The notes under the pieces are model-generated. The model was not told where the DNA came from. It did no database searches and saw only the letters and a program-made list of their open reading frames with translations. This document shows, piece by piece, positions 11,206 to 22,083 of a DNA stretch of 64,000 bases (positions are counted from its first letter, which is position 1; every line of letters begins with the position of its first letter). Both the position numbers and the translations under genes were made by a program. The stretch is taken from positions 3,777,934-3,841,933 of the forward strand of contig JAVHZZ010000008.1 of assembly GCA_036250195.1 (NCBI GenBank). Reading direction: 5' to 3'. The stretch comes from Mixophyes australis (lineage: Eukaryota; Chordata; Amphibia; Anura; Limnodynastidae).

Positions 11206-11911
11206 TTCTCCCTGTCTATGGCTCACACTGGCTTTGTTTTGATTACACCTTGGTTCTCTGGACATGTGTATATAATGCATTTTTTCAGTCTGCTGTTTAG
11301 TATGATCAGGGTTTAGTTGTCTATATTCCCTTTTATGCACAAGCCTTTAGACATAAATGTATTCTACTGAACAAAAAATGGAGGCAACTGAGTATCGGTG
11401 AGCGTATCTAGCTCTATGAGAAATCATGGCTGCTGTAGCTGAAGACCGGACCTTCAGTTCTATAGGTTTATTCAATAGTTGGAGACATATGTTACAGAGC
11501 TTTGCTCAAACATGGCTGCTATCATGAACCTCAAGAGAGCGAACATTTCACCAGTATATGAGCACCATGCACTTCACCGAGTATTGCAGTAGCAGCCAGT
11601 TTGGAGAGTGCCAGTAGATGGACAGTCCGGCTATGAATAGTCAGGAACATCTCACATCCTAGCGAGCGGAGTTCAGAATGTGTCATGCTCTCCACGGGTC
11701 AGCTTTCTCTATACCTCCCAACTCCCCTGCAGGACCAGCACTGACCAGATACGTGCGATCAGTTTATGGAATACAGTAAATGGCAGAATCTACCCTGGCG
11801 AATAGAAGAGAAAGTGTTTTTTTATTTTTTTTACATGCATAGCCCACAAGGCATTACTTAATAACATAAATAACCAAGTAATCTTCTCCTTAATGCTTTC
11901 ATGGTAATTAT

Positions 11912-12975
11912 CATCATCATCATTTATTTATATATTACTAGCAGATTCCGTAGCGCTTTATTATAAGTATTATTATTATCTTTAATTTATAAAGCACCAC
12001 AAAGGGTCCGCAGCGCCGTACATGACATATACAGAAAACAGTGACCCATGACACAACATGGTACAGAAAGAACAAAAAATGAAGAACAAAAATATATACA
12101 CACACATACAGGTAGGAACAAACACAGTAATAAAACAATCCTGGGTAATACATACAGACAGAGAGGTAAGAGGCGCTGCTCAAAAGCTTACAATCTATGG
12201 GACAATGGAGGTTCGAAACACAAGGCACGGTGGCTCAGTGGTTAGCACTTCTGCCTTACAGCACTGGGGTCATGAGTTTGATTCCCAACCATGGCCTTAT
12301 CTGTGTGGAGTTTGTATGTTCTCCCCGTGTTTGCATGGATTTCCTCCGGGTGCTCTGGTTTTCTCCCACACTCCAAAAACATACTAGTAGGTTAATTGGC
12401 TGCTATCAAAATTGACGTGTGTGTGTGTATATTAGGGAATTTAGATTGCAAGCTCCAATGGGGCAGGGACTGATGTGAATGAGTTCTCTGTACAGCGCTG
12501 CGAAATTAGTGGCGCTATATGAATAACTAGTGACGATGAAGGGCATGTTCTACATCGTATTGCTCATTGGTCAAGCCAGAATGCAAAGGTAAAAAGTATT
12601 GAGTGGGCTGTGTGATCAGTTACACAGCAATGTTGGTCAGAGGGTTGCAGGACAACTGAGTAGAGGGTGGTAACAGGATAACATAGGGAGGGTAAGAAGG
12701 TGGTTGAATAATTTTATAAGCTGCCTAAATAAGAGGTGGGTTTTCAGAGAACGCTTGAAGGTTTGAAGATTAGAGGAAAGTCTTACTGTGCGACGGAGGG
12801 AATTCTAAAATGTGGATGCAGCCCGAAAAACGTCTTATAACCGGGAATGGGAGGATGTGATGAGAGTGGAAGAGAGACGCAGATCTTGTGCAGAACGGAG
12901 GTGTCGAGTGGCGAGATATTTTAAGACAAATGAGCAGATCTATGTTGGTGCAGCATTGTTGAAGGCCTTGAATGA
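11912..12975 (-). mobile_element. L2-type LINE 3' fragment split by a SINE
   Basis: Minus-strand 3' part of a LINE. The 3' end has an ATCATCATC tract and GCAGATTCCGTAGCGCTTTA (11912-11965). A second terminal-like piece, GGGTCCGCAGCGCC, follows near 12005. Then comes GAGGTAAGAGGCGCTGCTC (to ~12213), a SINE insertion (12224-12535), and after it the LINE resumes with CAGAATGCAAAGGTAAAAAG. From 12720 to 12970 the minus strand reads like the C-terminus of an L2-clade reverse transcriptase with frame breaks (SRHSTPPFCTRSASLFHSHH). The copy at 29215-29545 lacks the SINE and shows the uninterrupted state. Confidence 0.75.
12224..12540 (+). mobile_element. tRNA-headed SINE (V-SINE-like), full length
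   Basis: Copy 2, the most informative one. The head GGCACGGTGGCTCAGTGGTTAGC has a pol III A box (TGGCTCAGTGG). B box GAGTTTGATTCCC follows at about 12273-12286. Next come the conserved middle, the GGGAATTTAGATTGCAAGCT segment and TGGCGCTATATGAATAACTA at the 3' end. It sits inside the LINE fragment 11912-12975. Confidence 0.9.
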
Positions 12976-14109
12976 ATATTAAACAATCTATTTTTGCAAC
13001 CATTAACAACTAAAATGGGAAAACTTGAAACTATTTATTTTCCATTATTTTTTATGTAATAACACTAATAATTGATACAAATATTTATAATTGACTTGTA
13101 CACTTTTATAAAAGATTATTTTGTTTACCGTTTCTAAACAATCGGTAAACAATACATTGATTAGTGGATCTCATAACCTAGAATAAAGAGGTAATAAAGA
13201 TTAGCTCAGAGGTGAGTGATATATAGGTATGAGGCCGTACGCTCGCTATGTGCGGGCAAATAAATCTCCTGTGGGACATTGTCTATGTTGTGGTCACTGG
13301 AAGAATAATACAGTGTAAACGTTTATCTAAATAAGAATTCATCGATCTCTATGACACTATCTCTAATAACCACAAGTGTCGGTAGGACCACGAAAGCAGC
13401 TTTTTGCAATTTTGGTCCATCCACCAGCACCCCCCATGAGCACAAGAACTACTAATCATCCAGGACGTTATCCATCATAATTAGATAAAGACTGAAGGAA
13501 CAAAATCCCACGTACTCAGAAGTATATACGTGCAGGGGTTTGTACGTGCATATTATATGCATGGAGTTGTGTATGTATTGGAAGTGATCCGAGTTTATGT
13601 TGATAGTGTCCATCAGATCGTGCAGTCACTGCTTATCTCCATGACAGATAGTGGCTGGAGGTCATTAGGTCTCAGTGTACTGTGCTGTTGATGGATATAT
13701 TTAGTTGTAATGTACATATCCAGGGGCAGGGAAAGCAATATGTCAGGGAATAACTCAGGAGTCGCAGGTACGCCTCACAGTGCAATGAGCTGGCCTGATA
13801 AACTCTTTGCAGAGGCTCCTAATGAACGTGAAGACCCATAATGAGGATGTAGAAAATCAGGACTGGCTGCATGGTCCTGTTCAGTGCCAGGTCCCTATGT
13901 AGGCTTATATATTACAGAATTATGTGTCACTTGTAACATTATTCTGCTAAGTATATAAACACTAATCTACCTATGTATAACAAAATAACAGGTCTACATA
14001 TTAAAATCAGCAGCTTTCGGAAGAGTTGGGGAGAATGTGTATAAGTAGTATCATTAGTAAATATTTGTAACTGTGCTACAGTCCTCTCTCTTCCTCTTCA
14101 TGCTGATTC
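12976..14109. other. Intronic sequence, nothing recognised
   Basis: No repeat or exon recognised; average composition. Confidence 0.4.
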
Positions 14110-14127
14110 ATTTTCCTTGTTTGCATT

Positions 14128-14645
14128 TACCAGATGAACACTCATTACCAGGAGTACAGCCTTTACCAGGTATGTAGCTATTAGCAGGTGTACAGCAAAT
14201 ACCAGGTGTACAGCCATTTCCACATGTGTAGCCATTACCAGGAATAAAGCCATTACCATGTGTAAAGCCATTACCACATGCGTAGCCTTTACCACATGTG
14301 TAGCCATTACTAGGAATAAAGCCAGTACCAGGTGAACACTCATTACCAGGAGTACAGCCTTTACCAGGTATGTAGCTATTATCAGGTGTACAGCAAATAC
14401 CAGGTGTACAGCCATTTCCACATGTGTAGCCATTACCAGGAATAAAGCTATTATCACATGTGAAGCCATTACTAGGAATAAAGCCAGTACCAGGTGAACA
14501 CTCATTACCAGGAGTACAGCCTTTACCAGGTATGTAGCTATTAGCAGATGTACAGCAAATACCAGGTGTACAGCCATTACCACATGTGTAGCCATTACTA
14601 GGAATAAAGCTATTATCACATGTGAAACCATTACCAGGAGTGTAG
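14128..14645. repeat. 18-bp minisatellite with higher-order structure
   Basis: About 29 units of 18 bp of the type CCATTACCACATGTGTAG. Blocks containing GAACACTCATTACCAGG start near 14135, 14334 and 14497, i.e. 198 and 162 bp apart (11 and 9 units). Since 18 is divisible by three, two minus-strand frames stay open for about 180 codons, one Gly/Cys-rich (YTCGNGCTPGIC) and one hydrophobic. No splice sites, signal or family likeness support a protein. Confidence 0.85.
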
Positions 14646-17130
14646 GGCGGCATTGACCTGTGAGTTCCTGGCCAATTAATAGTTTATTAATAGAATTGTA
14701 TTCAATAAGGTTTTATTTTTCATGTGCTAGTCCTTGGGCAATTTGTTTGCATTTGTCAAGCTGTCCACCGCAGGCCGATGCTACCACTCGATAGGAAGCC
14801 AAAGTAGAAGAGGTCTGGCAGTTATGGCTATGGGCCCAAGGGCCCGAAGCATTTCTGGCACCCTGGGGCCTATTTACGCCCTCAGTTGATGACCGCTCAC
14901 ATGCTGTTACCTTTCATCTTCTGTGTTTATCAACGAGACTTATACTCATCCGACTGAATCATTATCGGACATTGTAGCACACGAGTCATTATCAGAGACT
15001 GTGGACAGCGTTACTGAAGGGTCTACTGCAGACTCTCAGATCTATAGACTAGTACAGTGGATTCACATTTCCTATGAATAAACACTAATAAGCAGACGTA
15101 AATATATATAGGTTCTATGTGTCTGATAATGTTTGACCCTTATGCTTTACTGAACTTATTTGCAAAATGTCTGCTTCACGTCGCAGAATTTCCATGGTAA
15201 TTTGCCACTATAATCCTCTGCATTTTTGGACCAGTAGATAGGTTTATTACCCCAATAAAGCCTTTCTATTACAGAGTGGATGAAGAGGACCCCACTCCTC
15301 TCACAGAGCCGTACAACAAGCGCTGGATTATTCCCCTGTTTATCTTGTAGCTGACAATGTTTTCTCAAGGTTGGTTGCGTCTCACCCCATGATCATTATC
15401 CTGCCATTAAATATGACATCAGCAATGTCATGGGCTGGTGAAGGAATAAAAGCAGAATACCGCAGGTGTTGTAAGAATGTCTCACAATCTATTCTCCTCT
15501 CCGGAGACGAGTGAGGTTGGGGGTCGGCAATGGCTGACGGAGAACGCTCCTGATTCCTCTGGTTACATGGCACTTTTATAGTTTTCACGCTGGGATTTTC
15601 TCTCAATACACAAAGAATAAAGCAAGTCAGTGGGACAAGACAGAAATATGTGAGTTTCCTGGCAGATGAAACAACTTGGATGCTGAACCAGAGACCTAAG
15701 CTGAAGAGATTTACCAGTTATGGATGAAAGCACGATCGGTGCGCCGTGGAGCAACGCCACCTACACAGACACCTCTACCGCCTCTATTCATGGTGTTACA
15801 AGCATCGATGCACATACAGGATCTCTGCTCTTGTAGGAAAACAAGATTATTTTTTATTTTAAGTCATGTTTTCTCACTTTAGCAGAACTCTGTAGGGAGC
15901 AACATTCATCAAAGGGGATTTGTAGGTAATCTTCCTCTGACTGTTTGTCATACTGTTGAATGCTTAAATGAATGGAAGGGTTTACTACATTTTAAGGAAT
16001 CTGGTTGAGGATTAGTGGTTACATTTATCAAAGGGCAAAAAACAATTGCACAAGTTTAGCTACTTTGCATAGTTCTGAGGTCACACGTCTGATTGTTTCG
16101 CTCCTAACTTGGTTCAGATGTAGTTTTTCATACTTGTTATTTCACCTGGTTTTGGACCGGCTGATGATTTCATCAGCAATCGAGTGGACCATGAATGTTT
16201 CACCAACATTATACCTGTCAGTAAAGGTCATACCAATAATTTTGGGAAATAATCTGTTTTCACGGGGATGTGTATTTTCCAAGCGACTGTTACTTGCCGA
16301 ATGCGGAAGGGAGCATGAATGTGCCAGGTTATACGACCATGGGATTACATTTAGCAGGACAGGATTTTTTTTTTACTGAAGTTTCCCGTCTAGTGACTCC
16401 CACAGAACATTTTTCTCCCTGCAAGAGAACTTCAAGCCAGGCGTCAGTCTTTAGTTTCCATGCGATGTCTTTGCAGCTTCCGGATGAACTTTCTACAGGA
16501 ATGCACATTTTGAAGCTCACCTTGACCAATGCTAAAATGTACAAAAATAAAAACACACAAAGGTGCGGACTGTCCTGATGTCACCTCACTCTCTTGATTA
16601 AGATAAATGAGCAGTATTTAAGGAGGAAAACAGAAAAGGTTGTAGCAACGAAGTGGTACAGAAGCGACAGTAGCTTGGACTTTAAAGTGATGTTTTCACT
16701 TTTTCTACCACACAAGTTGTCGGTCGGATCCGCCATCCTGCAAAACAGGAGCAGATTGATTTTCGAGAGGCAACTCCCAAGATCCAGATGCAGTTCCAAA
16801 AAGTATTGACGCAGGTGGTGTTGATTTGTGAAGTAATATTTAAAGAAACACTATAATGTGGAGATCACCAGCGCCTCTATAACAGGAGAATTTGGAACTC
16901 GTGGAACGTGACTGTTATCTGATCAGTGTTCCAGACACAAGAGGTGTCCTCCACCAACAGAAGGCAGGAACGGCCAGGGTTCTAGGCACTCATTATTGTT
17001 TATTTGGGAGTGCAGGGATATTCTCTTTAATTTAGGGTCAGTGACTTGTTTTTAACAGCATAATAAATTAAAGTTTACTTATTTTATTATCTCTATCTTT
17101 TTTCTTTTTGTTAATTTGAAATCACTTTGT
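14646..17130. other. Intronic sequence, nothing firmly recognised
   Basis: No known repeat seen. A 124-codon plus-strand frame at 16005-16379 shows no recognisable domain and ends in a T run; I regard it as chance. Confidence 0.35.
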
Positions 17131-17842
17131 GCCTGAATCATCAAGGAATGTAAATATCGATACGCGCCGTATTTTGCATGAAATCGCACTGTGCATGTCC
17201 AGAACTGCGCCATACGCCAGAGAACGCAGCAACATCCAATTCATCTTCGAACGCAAAGGACCCTTACTACATCCTACTATTTTAGGGACGGAACTGGGCG
17301 TATGGCCGTAGTCACTGTACAGTAAGGACGTGCCAGGCTCCAGCGCACACAGCAGCGTCCGATTCAAGCTTTGGGCATCTCTCAGGTACGTGGTTTTCAG
17401 TCATATCACTGGCAGCAGCTCCAGATCAGGTGTAAGCGGTGATTACTAGTGATGACGGCTGTGTATACAGCTAGAACATGTGTCTGTAATCAGGAGCAGC
17501 TGTAACAATATATATTTTTTGTACAGTAGACCTTAAGAAAATTATTATAAATGTAGTGGAAACAAATTTTTAAAAAAACTTATATTTAAATTTTTTTCTC
17601 ATTAATGATATTTTATTAACAAGTGACATTAATATTTTTTTTTCCTATGAGTTATTTTGTGACTTTATATTCCGCATATGTATTGGACGTATCCTGTAGT
17701 GTCTGTTAGAGCAGAGCGGTCCTAGACCCGTATTCATCACCAGACGGATCTTCACATCCGCTCTTTGTTAAGTACGGACGTGCGTATCCCCAATGTATAT
17801 GCGTTTTTTACGTTCCATTTGCGTTCCTTGATGAATGAGGCC
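17131..17842. mobile_element. 0.7-kb inverted-terminal element, copy A
   Basis: The left end GCCTGAATCATCAAGGAATG and right end CCTTGATGAATGAGGCC form an inverted repeat. Internal words such as CGCAGCAACATCCAATTCATC, GTGATTACTAGTGATGACGG and GCATATGTATTGGACGTATC recur in reverse at 26548-27242. It is non-autonomous with no transposase, and the family occurs at least six times in this window. Superfamily unresolved because no clear target duplication is visible. Confidence 0.75.
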
Positions 17843-18158
17843 ATGTGTCAGCAGGTCACATATGTCTCTCCGCCAGCCTTGCACAATGTCCTGGGAGTGA
17901 ATTACTATCTTTATGATGTGCCTGACATTTATCTTTATCCCGTATAAGTACCTGCACTTCTCATCTGTGTGATTTTTAGAAATAGAATGTTTTATGTCTA
18001 ATGTGTTATGAAATAAAGACTTTATTTTGTACATAACATATTGCATTAAATTATTTTTATTTTGGGTCATACCCTATTAGATGTGGAGACTTATTTGTAT
18101 GACAACGCTTCTATCAAGCATACAAAGACCTATATATATGTAAACCTAATACATAATC
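17843..18158. other. Intronic sequence, nothing recognised
   Basis: AT-rich. The last 12 bases (18147-18158, TAATACATAATC) are the left target duplication of the next SINE. Confidence 0.5.
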
Positions 18159-18501
18159 CTCATTATCACCATTTATTTATATAGCGCCACTGATTCCGCA
18201 GCGCTGTACAGAGAACTCACTCACATCAGTCCCTGCCCCATTGGAGCTTACAGTTTAAATTCCCTAACATACACACAGACAGAGGGAGGGAGAGACTAGG
18301 GTCAATTTTGATAGCAGCTAATTAACCTACTAGTATATATTTTTGGAGTGTGGAAGGAAACCGGAGCACCTGGAGGAAACCCACGCAAACACAGGGAGAA
18401 CATACAAACTCCACACAGATAAGGCCATGGTTGGGAATTGAACTCATGACCCCAGCGCTGTGAGGCAGAAATGCTAACCACTAAGCCACCATGCTGCCCC
18501 A
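18159..18501 (-). mobile_element. tRNA-headed SINE (V-SINE-like), full length, with duplication
   Basis: Copy 3, minus strand, complete from GGGGCAGCATGGTGGCTTAG to the tail ATAAATAAATGGTGATAATG. TAATACATAATC (18147-18158) and TAATACAGTAATC (18502-18514) are the probable target duplication of about 12 bp, typical of LINE-mobilised retroposition. Confidence 0.92.
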
Positions 18502-18514
18502 TAATACAGTAATC

Positions 18515-19627
18515 ACAACACCTATAGGGGGGGCCACGACTGAAGGTGTTGCCCCAATTTTCATTTTCTGAAGGCATAACCACAATCTTACCATCAATAA
18601 TTTTTATTAAAGCTTTTAGGATAAAGGGTTGAGGGGTACAGAAAAAAAGAAAAAGAAGGGGGGGGGGGACACAACATTGTACATCAAACCATACAACATC
18701 TGTGCAAATACATATCCACAATACTCCAACAGGAAAGGAACGTGAGCCCTATATTTAGGTTTAGCGTTTTGCGAGTTCTCCTCCAAAATGGGATTTACAC
18801 TTTGGTGACTGATCTGAATCACCCATTGTTACTATCCTATTCTATTTCTTAAATTAAGATATTTCCTGTACAAACAGTGTTGCGCTATTATTTGTGTATT
18901 TTATCTTTTACATATTGTGGAATCACCTGAAACCGTCCAATTCATCTCAGCATTAGATTTCTATGTCATCCACCTTGTCTATGTGAAAGGATAGCGCCTG
19001 TATATTTCCTGTTACTGGTTTTACTATTCACTTCTTACAGCATTAGAATATAAAAATATACATTTCTGTGCAAAGAATAAATCCCTCACTCATTTCTGTA
19101 GATCATGTGGATATTTGCAGTTTGATCCAAACATCAACACCTCGTTAATTTAATTGGGGCAGGTTTATTCCTGCTAAGAACACTCTATCCCCCCTCTGGC
19201 TCCACTTACTTAAATCTCCACTATGGATGGAAACAAACGTTTTGTGCCTGGGAGGTAAAGTCACTGATATTAACCCTTTATGGATTGATCAGCATCCATA
19301 AGGTACTTGAACATAAGACAGAAGGTCAGGTTAACGTAGTGACAGCAAAATGTTTTAATAGACCACTAAATTGAAAATAAACATTCTGTTAAAAAAAATT
19401 ATAGAAATATATATATATATATACCACTCAGCTTTCTCCGTAAATTTAGCGAGAATTCTTCACTATTCATTGTTCTGTGCTGTGATTACAAATCATGCAA
19501 ATCTCATCATCAAGGTAAATCATTTCCTTTAGATACCTGTAAAATACAAAGGCCTGGTGCTTTGTAAACATCAACCCCGTAGCACCTTATAGGAGCAAAT
19601 TCAATAAGGAAACAACTGGTATCTATA
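18515..19627. other. Intronic sequence, nothing recognised
   Basis: Contains a G run at 18659-18668 and (TA)n at 19409-19422. No exon. Confidence 0.4.
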
Positions 19628-19940
19628 CTATCATCACCATTACCATTTATTTATATAGCACCACCATTTCCGCAGCGCTGTACAGAGAATATTTGTCACT
19701 CACATCAGTCCCTGCCCTATTGGAGCTAACAGTCTATATTCCCTAACACACATACAGACATGCAGACATGCCCAGACTAGTGCTAATTTTTTGCCAGCAG
19801 CCAATTAACTTACTAGTATATTTTTGGAGTGTGGGAGGAAACCAAAGCACCTAGAGGAAACTCACGCAAACACAGGGAGAATATACAGACCCCAAACAGA
19901 TAAGGCCATGGTTGGGAATCGATCTCATGACCCCACTGCT
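19628..19940 (-). mobile_element. tRNA-headed SINE, head truncated
   Basis: Copy 4, minus strand. The 3' end is at CACCATTTCCGCAGCGCTGT and the conserved middle is present. The tRNA head breaks off after ATCTCATGACCCCACTGCTG, where the TATCTA tandem tract begins. Confidence 0.88.
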
Positions 19941-19948
19941 GTTTGTCT

Positions 19949-20155
19949 TTACTGGTATCTATACTGGTATCTATACTGGTATCTATACTGGCTTCCTACT
20001 GTTTCGTTACTGGTATCTACACTAGTTTTCAATTATTTCTATACTGGTATCTATACTAGATTCAAATTGTTTCTATACTGATATCTATACTAGATTTCTA
20101 TTGTTTCGTTAGTGTTATCTATACTAGTTTCCTATTGTTTCTATACTGATAAGTG
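19949..20155. repeat. 12-bp tandem tract (ACTGGTATCTAT)
   Basis: Near-perfect ACTGGTATCTAT units at about 19949-19990 are followed by decayed ones spaced with TTTCTATTGTTTC words up to 20150. Confidence 0.8.
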
Positions 20156-21195
20156 TAAGAATATAATTGAGACAAACTAATACATGGAGACCTGCAGAAC
20201 AGATTTTCATTAAAATGCAATTTAATGAATATTTCCAGCTAAACACGATTAATCTAGTCTAGTGAAACTGCTGATAAAGCCTAAATCTATGCTACAGAAT
20301 TGCTGTGATTTATTTCCCCTGCTCTGTATTTTCCCGTGAATCTGATCTGTGCTGTTTATCTGGAGCAGAGTTGCCATTTGTCTTGGACAGAAGTGTGAAT
20401 GTGGGAGCAGGATGCAGGATAATTAGGTTTTATCTTTGCTGCAACAGGTTATACTTGAAGATAATGAACTGAATAAGAGACACAAGGTTACCAGAAGAAG
20501 AGACTCTACAAACAGAAACATTTGCGGATTTACGTCAAACACGATGACCTGGCTAAAATGGTGTAATAAAAATCACAGAAACAGTTATCTGGGAAACACA
20601 AATGGAGCGATTGTGTCGTGATAATCAGAATAAAATGTTAAGAATTCGGCTACTTTCAAAAAGCAAAACATCAGCAGTCTGGCGCCCATAAGCCAAGTCC
20701 TAATAATATTTATAAGTGCGTTTTCTTTCCATATAATAACAATGTGCTACAGCACATACTGTCCTACAGTGTGTGGTTTTACTAGTATATACCCCTCACA
20801 GTTATTTATTTGTCTGGGAAGTGATGTGCTTTTTCAGCTAATCAGTTCAAGGCCCGTCAATCGGTACCCAGCCACATCAAACAATGCGATCATCAGCCGT
20901 AAAACTCAGTTTCTCCTGCCTGTAACTCAAGTTACCCAGCCTGCAGCAATCAATGTCTGCCAACTAATGAAACATCTGATACACTTTACACAATGTCATT
21001 TTCCTCCATGTCACTTGCTTTGTAAACTTTATAGAGAGGAGAGGGATAAGCTCGGGAGATTGCTAACGGCCCAGCAACTGTATCTGCTTGTAAGTGTAGT
21101 GGATATAAAAAGTGTGGCGTAGCACAACATGGTCTTCCATAATCTGATCCACCAAGTCCATGCTTCATTTTGGTTCTAATTGTAAATAAAAAGAC
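20156..21195. other. Intronic sequence, nothing recognised
   Basis: No repeat family or exon recognised. A 126-codon frame at 20742-21122 has no family likeness. Confidence 0.35.
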
Positions 21196-21352
21196 ACTAA
21201 TAGGTTAAGTGGCAAAATTAACCCTAGTCTGTGTGTGGGAATTTAGACTGTAAGCTTCCCTTGGGTAGGAACTGACATGAATGACAAATATTCTCTCTGT
21301 ACAGCGCTGCGGAATTGGTGGCGCCATATAAATAAATGGTGATGATGATAAA
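21196..21352 (+). mobile_element. SINE 3' fragment
   Basis: Copy 5, plus strand, 5'-truncated. It runs from ACTAATAGGTTAAGTGGC through GAATTTAGACTGTAAGCTTC to GCGCTGCGGAATTGGTGGCG and the tail GGTGATGATGATAA. Confidence 0.85.
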
Positions 21353-21789
21353 AGGGTCTTCCTGCCTCCTATTGGTCATGGGAGCAACAGGTGACTACAG
21401 CATTTGGCGACTTTGCAGACATCCTGCTCATTGTTCAATCTGAGAATTAAACATTTTGATAAAAATTGGTCACTTCTCAGGGGTAATTGTAATTGTATTT
21501 ATCAACAGTTAGAAATACACAGCACTTTGTACATCGTACATCATATGGAAAGAGGCCCTTATTTAATCAGCGGAGGAAGCTGGTACTTCACAAACTACAA
21601 ATAATCTCAAAATTAGATATCATCGAATAATTCAAATCTATTTGAAATTAGATTGAATTTGGCCGGTTTGAGGGCCTCAAACTTATTCACGGTGCAATTG
21701 TGATTTTTCGGTTCACTGTTCTTAAAAATGTTAAACTAAAAAATAAACTGTTATCTGTTCACGTTCAAATTGCTACAATGTATTAACCT

Positions 21790-22083
21790 TTATTATTTAT
21801 TAACCTTTGATTATATAGCGCCTACATCTCACACAGCACTTTATTCCGATCAGTCCCTGCCCCAATGGAGCTTACAATCTACATTCCCTACCACATACTC
21901 ACTAGGGTTACCAGTTATCCTACCAGTATGTCTTTGGAGTGTGGGAGGAAACTGGAGCACACAGAAGAAACCCACTCAAAGACGGGAGAACATACAAACT
22001 ACACACAGATAGGGCCCTGGTTGGAATCGAACTTATGACCTCAGAACCGCATAACGGCAATACTAACCACTGCGCACCTATGC
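21790..22083 (-). mobile_element. tRNA-headed SINE, diverged
   Basis: Copy 6, minus strand. It contains AATGGAGCTTACAATCTACA, GAGTGTGGGAGGAAACTGGA and a tRNA-like head with TGGAATCGAACTTATGACC. It differs from the others around the 3' stem (GCGCCTACATCTCACACAGC), so it is probably an older or different subfamily. Confidence 0.85.

Noticed and set aside
12224..12295. tRNA gene
   Set aside because: A and B boxes are present, but the cloverleaf is not, and the segment is the head of a SINE found many times.
16005..16379. 124-codon plus frame
   Set aside because: No domain, no splice context, ends in a T run; within chance for this length of intron.
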